Positions 22,271 to 30,298 of a stretch of DNA of 64,000 nucleotides are shown in pieces. The DNA is from Mesotoga prima MesG1.Ag.4.2 (GTDB lineage Bacteria; Thermotogota; Thermotogae; Petrotogales; Kosmotogaceae): assembly GCF_000147715.2 (NCBI RefSeq), contig NC_017934.1:1612001-1676000 (forward strand), in the 5' to 3' direction. The notes under the pieces are model-generated. The model made no database searches and was not told the origin of the DNA. It was given only the letters and a program-made list of their open reading frames with translations. A program made the position numbers and the translations under genes. The number at the start of each line of letters is the position of its first letter. Position 1 is the stretch's first letter.

Positions 22271-22621
22271 ATGTCGGCTGAAGTGATGATACTTGCCTTT
22301 GAAGGCAAGAAAGCTTGTTTTTTACATGCGCTCCTAAATGCACTGGACATGTCAGAAAAGGGAATCGAAGTGGCTATCGTGATGGAGGGAGAATCACCCA
22401 GTCTCTTGAAGGAAATTGTAAACGAAACGGATGCTCTACATGGGCTTTACAGCGAGGCAAAGAGGAAAGGTTTGATCAAGGCCGTTTGTTATGGTTGTTC
22501 CAAGTTGATGGGTGTGCTTGAGATAGTGGAGAAGGAAGGTCTTCCCTTAAATGGAAGTATGAAGAACCATGTGCCTTTGGCTCCTTATGTAGAGAGGGGA
22601 GCGGAGATAATTACCTTTTAG
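22271..22621 (+). CDS. DsrE/DsrF-like small protein
   Basis: The 116-residue protein has an alternating alpha/beta pattern: MILAFEGKKACFLHALLNAL, then VAIVMEGESPSLL, then a helix, then IKAVCYGCSKLMGV, and a final PYVERGAEIITF. This fits the DsrE/F/peroxiredoxin-like fold used in sulfur relay and other small cytoplasmic proteins. The CYGC pair could be redox active or bind sulfur, which is inference. Its ATG directly follows the SCP2 stop, with GGAGGTGA inside the end of that gene. Confidence 0.7.
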   Translation: MSAEVMILAFEGKKACFLHALLNALDMSEKGIEVAIVMEGESPSLLKEIVNETDALHGLYSEAKRKGLIKAVCYGCSKLMGVLEIVEKEGLPLNGSMKNHVPLAPYVERGAEIITF

Positions 22622-22699
22622 TCTATTGAACGCAGCTTGCCCGTGACACCACGAAGTAGAGCAGATCAGAATATTTTTTTCTTAGGAAAGGAGTCCTTT

Positions 22700-23341
22700 A
22701 TGAGAAACAGTCTAAGGCGTTGGAAGAACGAGAAACTCTCTGAAAGACTTGCGAAAGTTTTCGAGAGTAAGGCGATAAAATTCATGTACTTCCCCGATAA
22801 AGAGATGGTCGTAGATGCGGTTTCAAAGCTCGTTCCTGACGAAGCAACTGTGAGTGCGGGAGGTTCCCTTACTCTTCAGGAAACTGGGGTATCCGACCTT
22901 CTGAAGTCTGGAAAGTACAACTTTCTTGATAGAGATTCTGTTTCTGGTAATGAGGAAAAGAAGAGGATAATGATCAGTGCGTTTGAGGCCGATTATTATT
23001 TCTGCAGTGCAAATGCCATTACTGAAAGTGGCGAGATACTTTTGCTTGATGGCAACGGTAACAGGGCTGCCGCCGTTACCTTCGGGCCCGACAAAGTGAT
23101 TCTAATTGCTGGAGTTAACAAGGTTGTCAGCGATTTAGACGCTGGAATCAAGAGGATTAGATCAATAGCACCGATGAACGCTAAAAGATTGAATCTGCAT
23201 ACTCCCTGTGCTGAAAGCGGTCTCTGTACCGACTGCGACAGCGATGAAAGGATTTGTGAAATATACTCGATAATTGTTGATTCAAGAAGAAGACCCTGGA
23301 GATACACAGTTATTCTGGTCGGTGAAGAACTGGGCTTATGA
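22700..23341 (+). CDS. LUD-domain protein (LutC/YkgG-like)
   Basis: The 213-residue protein matches the LUD domain of lactate-utilisation proteins. It has ATVSAGGSLTLQETG, then DRDSVSGNEEKKR, then ADYYFCSANAITESGEILLLDGNGNR, GPDKVILIAGVNKVV, and a Cys cluster CAESGLCTDCDSDERIC near the C-terminus. The Cys cluster resembles a metal or Fe-S site, known in related DUF162 proteins. LutA and LutB partners are absent nearby. The frame opens at 22637, but AAAGGAG (22687-22693) lies six bases before the ATG at 22700. Confidence 0.85.
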   Translation: MRNSLRRWKNEKLSERLAKVFESKAIKFMYFPDKEMVVDAVSKLVPDEATVSAGGSLTLQETGVSDLLKSGKYNFLDRDSVSGNEEKKRIMISAFEADYYFCSANAITESGEILLLDGNGNRAAAVTFGPDKVILIAGVNKVVSDLDAGIKRIRSIAPMNAKRLNLHTPCAESGLCTDCDSDERICEIYSIIVDSRRRPWRYTVILVGEELGL

Positions 23342-23604
23342 GGACGGTGAGGATTAGAGTCTACGGACGCGTACAGGGAGTGGGGTTTAGATATTACGCT
23401 CTGTACACCGCCAGGTCTCTGGGCATAACTGGCTATGTCAGGAACGAACCCGATGGGAGCGTCGAGATAGTTGGCTCTGGGAGAGATCCCGATATTGAGG
23501 CTTTTATTGAAAGCATTGATCGGGGCCCTACGTATGCAAATGTAACCAAGACGGAAATTGAAGAGCTACCCTTCATGAGATTCGAGTATTTTGAAATCAG
23601 ATAA
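23338..23604 (+). CDS. acyP: Acylphosphatase
   Basis: The 88-residue protein has the acylphosphatase signature VYGRVQGVGFRYYAL, with the phosphate-binding arginine in GFR, and the catalytic asparagine in GYVRNEPDGSVEI. It hydrolyses acyl phosphates such as carbamoyl phosphate or 1,3-bisphosphoglycerate. The start overlaps the LUD stop as ATGA, which indicates coupling. Confidence 0.95.
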   Translation: MRTVRIRVYGRVQGVGFRYYALYTARSLGITGYVRNEPDGSVEIVGSGRDPDIEAFIESIDRGPTYANVTKTEIEELPFMRFEYFEIR

Positions 23605-23610
23605 TGAAGT

Positions 23611-24270
23611 TCAGATCCCACCCCATTCTGAAAGAAACTGTTTCACGAATTGCACGACAAATCTGTAGCGGTTTTCTGCGATTTCCTTTGCGGTCTTCGT
23701 CCAGAAACTCTCCGGAGTTATCTTCAATATCTTCTCAAAGAAATGATTAATGGCAGTACTTGAGTACCCTTTGTATGAATCACCTGGCTTGAGCTTTGGT
23801 GAATGAAGAGGAGTTCCCGTTTTTCCCGAAAATGAAAAAACCCTTGCGACAGCAATAGCACCTATTGCATCGAGCCTATCGGCATCTTGCAGTATTCTTG
23901 CCGACATGCTGGAAGGGTTTAATCCAGAAGAATATCGGTGCACCTTAATTGCTTCAGAGACTTCGAAAGTGAATTGAGATTCGAAACCCATCTCATTCAA
24001 AAGCTGAAACGCATATTTCGCTCCGCTCTCCGCATGATCTATTCCAGTGAAATCCTCTTCGGGTCGCTTAATATCGTGAAGAAGTGCAGCAATGACCGCA
24101 ATTTCGAGGTTTGCCCCTTCACGGATGGCTATTTCACTCGCACTTTCAGTTACTCGTAGAACATGAGAGATGTCATGAGCCGGGTCGTCGTAATTCTCAA
24201 AAGCCTTCTCGACAACGCCCAAAATTTCTTTTATGTGCGGTATGCAGTTGATGAGTCGGTCAAAGTCCAC
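23611..24270 (-). CDS. HD-domain phosphohydrolase
   Basis: The 219-residue protein carries the HD metal motif set: AHDISHVLRV (first His), LLHDIKRPEED (HD pair) and a later DADRLDAIGAIAVARVFS with the final Asp. This matches YedJ/RelA-like HD hydrolases that act on nucleotides, with the exact substrate unknown. The GTG start has AGGGGG upstream. It is convergent with acylphosphatase, 6 bp apart. Confidence 0.9.
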   Translation of the reverse strand: MDFDRLINCIPHIKEILGVVEKAFENYDDPAHDISHVLRVTESASEIAIREGANLEIAVIAALLHDIKRPEEDFTGIDHAESGAKYAFQLLNEMGFESQFTFEVSEAIKVHRYSSGLNPSSMSARILQDADRLDAIGAIAVARVFSFSGKTGTPLHSPKLKPGDSYKGYSSTAINHFFEKILKITPESFWTKTAKEIAENRYRFVVQFVKQFLSEWGGI

Positions 24271-24366
24271 AGGATGCCCCCTGAGTCAAAAAGAAAAGTT
24301 GCGCTCAATATTGTAGAATAAGTATACAAGATGATTAGTTCGAACAGTTAAGAGGAGGTACAAATA

Positions 24367-25125
24367 TTGAATATCCTGGTTACAAATGACGATGGAATAA
24401 TGTCGCCCGGAATTATAAAACTCGCGGAAGCGCTTTCGGAAGAACATGATGTCCTAGTTGTTGCTCCAGACGTTGAAAGAAGTGCAACTGGGCATGCAAT
24501 AACAATCAGAACCCCGCTTTGGGCCAAGCAAGTAAAAGTTGGCAACAAAAACATCGGATATGCCATAAACGGTACGCCTGCCGACTGTGTTAAACTTGGA
24601 CTTCTGGCAATTTCCGAAAAGAAGATCGATCTGGTCATCAGTGGTGTAAACAAGGGTCAGAACATGGGTATAGATGTCCTTTATTCGGGAACGGTTTCAG
24701 GTGCTCTAGAAGGCGCCGTAATGGATACTCCATCGATTGCAGTTTCAAGTAGTGACTGGAGTAATCCGGAATTCGAGACTGCCGCAGCGTTTATGGTAAG
24801 TTTTCTCAGAGTCTTTGATGTTAAGATGATGCCAGACTTCACGGCCCTCAATATAAATGTCCCTTCTGTCAAATCTGAGGAGCTCAAGGGTTGGAAGGTG
24901 ACGAGGCAGAGCAGAAGGAGATACAAGGACTATTTCGAAAAGAGAAAAGATCCATACGGAAATAACTACTACTGGATATTCGGAGAGGTAGTTGAAGATG
25001 AGTGCTCAACCGATTGCGATTATAATGCCGTAAAGTCTGGATTCGTATCGATAACCCCTCTCCACGCAATAATGACAGATAATGATTACTTTGAGAAACT
25101 GAAAGAGATTTCAAGAGGGTGGTAA
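24367..25125 (+). CDS. surE: SurE 5'/3'-nucleotidase
   Basis: The 252-residue protein has the SurE signature NILVTNDDGIMSPGI, with two metal-binding aspartates, then ERSATGHAIT, GTPADCVKLG and SGVNKGQNMG. SurE dephosphorylates nucleoside monophosphates and helps in damage repair. The start is TTG, fixed by the site GAGGAGGT 7 bases upstream and by the family N-terminus. A possible promoter is TTGCGC (24299-24304), 18 bp, TATACA. The gene runs straight into def. Confidence 0.96.
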   Translation: MNILVTNDDGIMSPGIIKLAEALSEEHDVLVVAPDVERSATGHAITIRTPLWAKQVKVGNKNIGYAINGTPADCVKLGLLAISEKKIDLVISGVNKGQNMGIDVLYSGTVSGALEGAVMDTPSIAVSSSDWSNPEFETAAAFMVSFLRVFDVKMMPDFTALNINVPSVKSEELKGWKVTRQSRRRYKDYFEKRKDPYGNNYYWIFGEVVEDECSTDCDYNAVKSGFVSITPLHAIMTDNDYFEKLKEISRGW

Positions 25126-25127
25126 GA

Positions 25128-25619
25128 GTGAAAGTGATTTACATAGGAAATCCTATATTGAGAGATGTTTCGGAGAAGGTAGAGGTATTCGACGATGAAC
25201 TCAGACAGTTCGTGAATGAACTGAGTAAGACGATGTATGTAGAAGACGGAGTTGGTCTTGCAGCACCGCAAGTAGCGATATCGCGAAGGCTCTTCGTCTA
25301 CGACCCCGGCGACGGACTAAGGGTTGTAGTAAATCCCGAGATCCTTTTTAGAAGTGATGAGAAGGTCAAGATAGAAGAAGGTTGCCTAAGCATACCCGGA
25401 ATTTACGCAGATGTAGTCAGACCGGCCTCCGTTCGAATTCGTTATCAGGACGAGTATGGTCATTACCATGAAGACGACCTCACTGATTATCCCGCAAGGA
25501 TAGTACAACACGAAACCGATCATCTGGACGGGATACTCTTCGTCGACTATCTCTCGTCAGCAAAAAGGGCAATCTTGAAACCCAAACTTGATCAAATAAT
25601 TAAGGAAAGCGTTGGATAG
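25128..25619 (+). CDS. def: Peptide deformylase
   Basis: This protein of about 163 residues removes the formyl group from nascent peptides. The three deformylase motifs are present: GVGLAAPQV, EEGCLSIPG (metal ligand Cys) and VQHETDHLDG (two His ligands and catalytic Glu). A GTG at 25119 is in frame. The GTG at 25128 has GAGGGTGG five bases upstream and gives the usual start (MKVIYIG), so it is preferred. It pairs with fmt downstream. Confidence 0.97.
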   Translation: MKVIYIGNPILRDVSEKVEVFDDELRQFVNELSKTMYVEDGVGLAAPQVAISRRLFVYDPGDGLRVVVNPEILFRSDEKVKIEEGCLSIPGIYADVVRPASVRIRYQDEYGHYHEDDLTDYPARIVQHETDHLDGILFVDYLSSAKRAILKPKLDQIIKESVG

Positions 25620-26552
25620 ATGAATATTGTCTTCATGGGTACGCCGGAGTTTGCTGCATCACATTTGAAAGCGCTTGTTGAGTCAGGTGTTAAGGTAATA
25701 GGTGTCTTTTCGCAACCCGACAGACCTAAAGGAAGGGGACGAAGAGTCTATCCTACTCCTGTGAAGTCAGTTGCAGAAGTCTACGGATTGCCAGTCTTTC
25801 AACCCGAAAAAGTCAATTCTGGAGAAGGATTGGAAAAACTCAAAGAACTTTCTCCAGATCTAATAGTGGTTGTTGCGTACGGAAAGCTTCTCAAATCAAG
25901 TGTTATTGACCTTCCAACTTTAGGCTGTTTCAATGTCCACGCCTCACTCTTGCCGAAATACAGAGGAGCCGCTCCGATTCAAAGAGCAATCGAAAACGGG
26001 GAAACGAGGACCGGTATAACCATATTCAAGATCGACGAAGGAATGGATACCGGCGAAATAGCTTTGAGGAGGGAGATCGAGATAGAGATTTCAGACAATT
26101 TTGGTTCGCTCTATGAAAAGCTTGAGAGACTCGGAAGGGAAGCTTTGCTTGATTTCTTGAAGATAGCTGAGGCCGGGAGAATCGAGCTTTGTAAACAGGA
26201 GGGAGCACCTTCTTACGCGCCAAAGGTCCAGGCCTCGGACCTGGTCATTTCGGATTTTTCGGATGCAGTTTATGTTTTGAACAAAGTGAGAGCTTATGAT
26301 CCTCAACCTGGGGCAAGAACATCCCTTGACGGGAAGATGGTAAAACTGTTTGGGGCAGCTTTTTCAGATCGAAGTTATGGAAAGAGCAGGGATGGAGAAA
26401 TTGTGAAAGTGGAAGACCACGGTATGGTTTTAAGCTGTGGCACCGGAAATGTTATTATATCGTTAGTACAGTTACCCGGAAAGAGGCCGATGAGCCCTAA
26501 AGATGCAGTAAGTGGCTGGCTGATTCGTGAAGGGATGATTTTGGGGGGATAG
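25620..26552 (+). CDS. fmt: Methionyl-tRNA formyltransferase
   Basis: The 310-residue protein formylates initiator Met-tRNA with 10-formyltetrahydrofolate. It has the N-terminal IVFMGTPEFAASHL, the catalytic segment NVHASLLPKYRGAAPIQRAI, GITIFKIDEGMDTG, and a C-terminal tRNA-binding domain. Its ATG follows the def stop with no gap. The def-fmt pair is a common bacterial operon. Confidence 0.97.
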   Translation: MNIVFMGTPEFAASHLKALVESGVKVIGVFSQPDRPKGRGRRVYPTPVKSVAEVYGLPVFQPEKVNSGEGLEKLKELSPDLIVVVAYGKLLKSSVIDLPTLGCFNVHASLLPKYRGAAPIQRAIENGETRTGITIFKIDEGMDTGEIALRREIEIEISDNFGSLYEKLERLGREALLDFLKIAEAGRIELCKQEGAPSYAPKVQASDLVISDFSDAVYVLNKVRAYDPQPGARTSLDGKMVKLFGAAFSDRSYGKSRDGEIVKVEDHGMVLSCGTGNVIISLVQLPGKRPMSPKDAVSGWLIREGMILGG

Positions 26553-26554
26553 AA

Positions 26555-26770
26555 ATGCCCAGGGTGATCAGGCTATTTCAAATTAGGAACGAGATTACGG
26601 ATTCCGATGCCGAACGAATTGTTTCGAGACTGAAGTCCCTCGACGGCATAACAAAGGCCCAGGTTGATGTTGCAAGTAGTGTCGTTGAGGTGGAATATGA
26701 GAACGCGATCATCGACAGATACATTATTCAGGAAGAGCTGTCCAAGCTCGGTTTTGATATGCTTATATAA
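26555..26770 (+). CDS. HMA-like small protein lacking the CxxC metal site
   Basis: The 71-residue protein has the beta-alpha-beta-beta-alpha-beta pattern of heavy-metal-associated domains: IRLFQIRNEIT, then DAERIVSRLKSLDGITKAQVDVASSVVEVEYE, then YIIQEELSKLGFDML. The usual metal-binding CxxC in the first loop is replaced by EITDSDA, and the protein has no cysteine at all. It probably does not carry copper. It starts 2 bp after fmt, behind GGGGGGATAGAA. Confidence 0.7.
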   Translation: MPRVIRLFQIRNEITDSDAERIVSRLKSLDGITKAQVDVASSVVEVEYENAIIDRYIIQEELSKLGFDMLI

Positions 26771-26791
26771 ACCATTCTCGCGATTTGCTTC

Positions 26792-26820
26792 TTGACAAAG
26801 GAATCCGGTCAAGTTATAAT
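26792..26820 (+). promoter_or_regulatory. Promoter for tRNA-Leu
   Basis: TTGACA (26792-26797), a 17-bp spacer and TATAAT (26815-26820) are a perfect consensus promoter 17 bp before the tRNA. Confidence 0.92.
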
Positions 26821-26837
26821 TTCTGACGTGTGACGTT

Positions 26838-26926
26838 GCCGAGGTGGTGGAATTGGCAGACACGCATGGTTGAGGTCCATGTGGGCAGTTTAGCCTATGC
26901 GGGTTCAAGTCCCGCCCTCGGCACCA
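26838..26926 (+). tRNA. tRNA-Leu (GAG)
   Basis: The 89-nt RNA has acceptor arms GCCGAGG and CCTCGGC, anticodon stem CATGG/CCATG around the loop TTGAGGT (anticodon GAG), and a long variable arm. The T loop is GTTCAAGTC and the terminal CCA is encoded. The long variable arm and anticodon make it a leucine tRNA. Confidence 0.97.
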
Positions 26927-26928
26927 CT

Positions 26929-26954
26929 AAACCGGGTTTTAGCCCGGTTTTTTC
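26929..26954 (+). terminator. Terminator after tRNA-Leu
   Basis: AAACCGGG, loop TTTTAG and CCCGGTTT form an 8-bp stem, followed by a T run. Confidence 0.9.
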
Positions 26955-26968
26955 TTTCGAGGTGCTGC

Positions 26969-29521
26969 TTGGGAGAAATTCTACTTGGTAAGGTTTTCAA
27001 AAGGAACAATGAAATTAAGATAGGCTTGAGGCGTCTCTTTGAGAGCGCTTCATTTGTTTCCATTAATATAAAGGATCTTCCTTCCTTTTTTTCGGAAAGA
27101 GACGAAGACTGCCTCTTCATAGATGCTTCTGTAGAGGAGGTGTATCTAAGTGAGATTGCCGTAGATGAAAGGTTTTTGAATAGTTTCGTCTACCAACCTG
27201 AATCCAGAGATCTTGAAAGCCGTATAGATAACTATATAAGAGTCATTAAGAAGTTACCGATTGGACTCTCATCATTAATCGAGAAAATCGTTCCTGACAG
27301 AGGACTTAGAAACTTTCTCCTTTTTGTGTTAAAGCAGAGTGAGAATGTCGATCCTTGGGAAGACTTCTTACTCTCGGGGCTTACCAGGAGTGAAAGAAGA
27401 GAAAGCGGGAATTCCAGAATTGACATTAAGAAGGCAGTCAGGCTTGTCTTTAGTGAGGGGGGGCTTTTACAGGATTCAATGGAAGGGTATGAATTCAGGC
27501 AGGAGCAGTTCATGACCGCTCTCGAAATTGCTGAATCTGTAGAAAAAGGTGGCAATCTCATGATTGAGGTTGGAACGGGGACTGGAAAAAGCATAGCATA
27601 TCTTGCTCCAGTAGCATATGCTTGTGTTTCCAAGATGCATCAAGCGGTGATCTCGACTAGAACGAGAATCCTCCAGGATCAACTGTTCAAAAAGGATGTG
27701 GAGGTTCTAAAGACCTTACCGAACCTCGATAATCTCAGAGTGTCTGTAATTAAGGGAAGGGAAAGATATCTATGTGTCAGAAAGCTATTTGAAGTTCTGA
27801 ACATGGCTCTCAATAAGATGCTCGATGAAAGTTCGTCGAAAGAACTTGCCGGTGTGATTCTATGGTCAATGTTCACGAGAGAGGGAGATCTTGATTACTT
27901 ACCGTTGGGTGATGAGTTGAGAAGGATGCTCTCGGGCAACAGGTTCGATTGCACCAGAAGACTCTGCCCATTCTTCGAGGTTTGTCCTTACTATGTTCAA
28001 AGGGAAAATGCAAAGAATTCCGATATAGTTATCACGAATCATTCATTCCTGTTCAGTGAAGCGAATATTCGGCTTTCCGATGGAGAACCGGAAGACGGCG
28101 AAAGTATTGGAACACTTCTACCGGCATTTAAATACCTTGTTGTGGATGAAGCTCACGAGCTTGAGTCTTCATTGACTCAGGCAATGAGTTACCGGTTTGA
28201 ACCATATCAGCTAGCTAATACTATTAAGAAACTGATAAAGCTGGTTAGAGACTGCTTTGGATTTCTCAAGAGGCATTTCAATGAGGATTTTTTAAGGAAG
28301 TTGTGGATTAAGCTTAAAGAAGCTACAACTACTCTTGACAGGAAAATAAGACAGATCGTGGTGGATCTGGATAGGGAACGTAATGGGGAGAAAACTACGT
28401 ATTCTGGAAAAGGACTTGAAACGCTTGTCTCAGCACTAACCGTAATCTCAGATATTCTTCAGACGCATATCTATGTGGGCGGACAAACAGTACAAATGCT
28501 GGATGATGTTGAAGAAAGGGACTTGAAAATTGACGGCTTAGAATTTGAAGTTGCTAGGGTTCTGGCTGAAATAAAAGAATGGCTTAAGCAGATCGCGGGA
28601 ATTGCCGCTTCTAGAGATTCTAGGGTAGTTTTTGTGAGCAGGAACGAACAATGCATTGAAAGTTTGAGTATAGTCTCTTCTCCAGTCGAAAACGACACTC
28701 TGATGTCCTCGATTTTCCCGGATGTGGGCGTAAAGATCTTCATATCTGCAACACTGTGGGTCTACAGCAGAGGTAGCGATGGTTTCAACTATGCGAGAAG
28801 AATACTCGGAGCCGGCGAAGAGACCGATGCCGTAAGGCTTGGAACCTCATTCGATTATACTCAGCAGCTGAGATTTTTCGTTCCCACAGACATTCCCGAC
28901 TATCTGCCAAATTCCCTTCCATACATGCAAAGTGCATCGAAACTGACAAAAGACGTTTTGAAGATAGTCGGGGGAGGGTCCATGGTTCTCTTCACCTCTT
29001 ACGAAGACATGAAATGGACTCTTTCGAAGATTCGAGGTGAACTTCACAACTTGTCTCTAAGAATCCAGGAAAGAGACGATAGCTTAACAACAATTCTTTC
29101 TGAGCACAGGAATTCAGAGAAATCCGTAATATTTGGTGCCCGAGCATTTTGGGAGGGAATCGATCTCCCCGGAGAACAGCTGAAGCTGTTAATTGTCTAC
29201 AAACTGCCTTTTGAAAGGCCGGACGAACCACTAATTGAAGCAAGAATCAAGCACTATGGAAAGCGGAGCTTTGCCGAAGGAATGAACAAGTATTACTATC
29301 CAAAAATGATAACTGCCTTCCGGCAGGGGCTTGGTAGACTTATAAGAACCAGGAACGATCGAGGGGTTGTAATCGTACTTGACAGGAGAATCATCGATCC
29401 GGCAAGGGTATATTCTAAGAAGTTGATTGCATCTCTCCCTCCTGGAACGAATATTCAAGCGATAAACAGCAACCAGATACTTCGAGAGCTTAGAAGACTG
29501 AAGAAAGAGAGATGGCTGTGA
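26969..29521 (+). CDS. dinG: DinG/XPD-like Fe-S ATP-dependent helicase
   Basis: This superfamily 2 helicase of about 850 residues is related to DinG and XPD. An N-terminal segment of about 165 residues precedes the helicase core. Walker A is GTGTGKS near residue 200. The four Fe-S cysteines are in RERYLC (near 268) and CTRRLCPFFEVC (near 328-339). DEAH lies near 392, and motif VI is RQGLGRLIRT near the C-terminus. It should unwind DNA 5' to 3'. The open frame extends back through the tRNA terminator. The TTG at 26969 with GAGGTG just upstream is the likely start. Confidence 0.85.
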   Translation: MGEILLGKVFKRNNEIKIGLRRLFESASFVSINIKDLPSFFSERDEDCLFIDASVEEVYLSEIAVDERFLNSFVYQPESRDLESRIDNYIRVIKKLPIGLSSLIEKIVPDRGLRNFLLFVLKQSENVDPWEDFLLSGLTRSERRESGNSRIDIKKAVRLVFSEGGLLQDSMEGYEFRQEQFMTALEIAESVEKGGNLMIEVGTGTGKSIAYLAPVAYACVSKMHQAVISTRTRILQDQLFKKDVEVLKTLPNLDNLRVSVIKGRERYLCVRKLFEVLNMALNKMLDESSSKELAGVILWSMFTREGDLDYLPLGDELRRMLSGNRFDCTRRLCPFFEVCPYYVQRENAKNSDIVITNHSFLFSEANIRLSDGEPEDGESIGTLLPAFKYLVVDEAHELESSLTQAMSYRFEPYQLANTIKKLIKLVRDCFGFLKRHFNEDFLRKLWIKLKEATTTLDRKIRQIVVDLDRERNGEKTTYSGKGLETLVSALTVISDILQTHIYVGGQTVQMLDDVEERDLKIDGLEFEVARVLAEIKEWLKQIAGIAASRDSRVVFVSRNEQCIESLSIVSSPVENDTLMSSIFPDVGVKIFISATLWVYSRGSDGFNYARRILGAGEETDAVRLGTSFDYTQQLRFFVPTDIPDYLPNSLPYMQSASKLTKDVLKIVGGGSMVLFTSYEDMKWTLSKIRGELHNLSLRIQERDDSLTTILSEHRNSEKSVIFGARAFWEGIDLPGEQLKLLIVYKLPFERPDEPLIEARIKHYGKRSFAEGMNKYYYPKMITAFRQGLGRLIRTRNDRGVVIVLDRRIIDPARVYSKKLIASLPPGTNIQAINSNQILRELRRLKKERWL

Positions 29522-30150
29522 TGATGAAGAAGCTGATCTCTCATTTTTTCCCAAACCACTGTCTAGTGTGTGAAAAGGAGATAGATCCAGCCCAGTATTT
29601 GTGTGCAGACTGTCTTGGATCAATCAAGGGGCCAATCATGACTCCATTTGAGCTTAAATTTGTTGATTCGGCCTTTTCGTACTGGAAATATGAAAGCCCA
29701 TTAAAGGAACTCATACGTGCCTATAAGTTTGAAGACAGACCCGGAATAGCCTCTCTCCTTTCAGAGATGCTCTTCGAAATGATTAATACGTTTTCTCCGG
29801 CCGCCGATGTGATAGTTCCTGTTCCCACTTCCATTCAAGCATTTGTCAAGAGAGGCTTCGACACAAATCTCAGAATTCTGAGAAGGCTTTCTAAGACTAT
29901 TGACATAAGAATAGACAATGTGTTGACAATAGCAGGTAAGTCTATTCCTCAGTCAAGGCTTAAGATGGAAGATAGATTCCAGAATGTAAAGGATAAGTTC
30001 TATCTGAAGAGAAGTCCTAGGAGTACGTCAGTAATTCTTTTCGATGATGTCGTTACTACTGGCGCAACTGCAAGCCAGTGTGCTAGAGTTCTTAAGGAAG
30101 GCGGCGTTAAGGAAATCACTTTGCTGGCGATTGCCGGGGGGAAAAAATAA
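29512..30150 (+). CDS. comF: ComF-family phosphoribosyltransferase-like protein
   Basis: The 212-residue protein has an N-terminal zinc-finger-like CLVCEKEIDPAQYLCADC and a C-terminal type I PRTase domain with VILFDDVVTTGATASQC. ComF proteins take part in DNA uptake in competent bacteria. The start overlaps the helicase stop, and ATG codons at 29521 and 29524 are alternatives because no strong ribosome site separates them. The stop codon lies inside the T run of the antisense tRNA-Gln terminator. Confidence 0.9.
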   Translation: MAVMMKKLISHFFPNHCLVCEKEIDPAQYLCADCLGSIKGPIMTPFELKFVDSAFSYWKYESPLKELIRAYKFEDRPGIASLLSEMLFEMINTFSPAADVIVPVPTSIQAFVKRGFDTNLRILRRLSKTIDIRIDNVLTIAGKSIPQSRLKMEDRFQNVKDKFYLKRSPRSTSVILFDDVVTTGATASQCARVLKEGGVKEITLLAIAGGKK

Positions 30151-30164
30151 GGGCCTTGCGGCCC
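30141..30164 (-). terminator. Terminator after tRNA-Gln
   Basis: On the minus strand GGGCC, loop GCAA, GGCCC is followed by TTATTTTTTC. The T run overlaps the last codons of comF on the other strand. Confidence 0.85.
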
Positions 30165-30165
30165 C

Positions 30166-30240
30166 TGGCTGGGAGAGGAGGACTCGAACCTCCATCGGCG
30201 GATCCAGAGTCCGCTGTCCTACCAATTGGACGATCTCCCA
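30166..30240 (-). tRNA. tRNA-Gln (CTG)
   Basis: The 75-nt RNA has acceptor TGGGAGA/TCTCCCA. The anticodon stem GCGGA/TCCGC closes the loop CTCTGGA, which gives anticodon CTG. The T loop is GTTCGAGTC and CCA is encoded. The first base U and the D arm fit glutamine tRNAs. Confidence 0.95.
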
Positions 30241-30251
30241 AGACAGTAAAG

Positions 30252-30280
30252 ATTATAAAGCAGAAGGTAAGAGGTGTCAA
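30252..30280 (-). promoter_or_regulatory. Promoter for tRNA-Gln
   Basis: On the minus strand TTGACA (30275-30280), 17 bp, TATAAT (30252-30257). The region to 30298 is shared with the divergent glycosyltransferase gene. Confidence 0.92.
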
Positions 30281-30298
30281 GCCGTTTGGAGGCATAGG

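Noticed and set aside
26897-26968. N-terminal extension of the helicase through tRNA-Leu and its terminator
   Set aside because: The extension only translates the tRNA and terminator; a TTG with a ribosome site lies at 26969.
30044-30298. N-terminal extension of the GT4 protein through comF end and tRNA-Gln
   Set aside because: It reads across an antisense tRNA; ATG 30299 has GGAGG and the family N-terminus.
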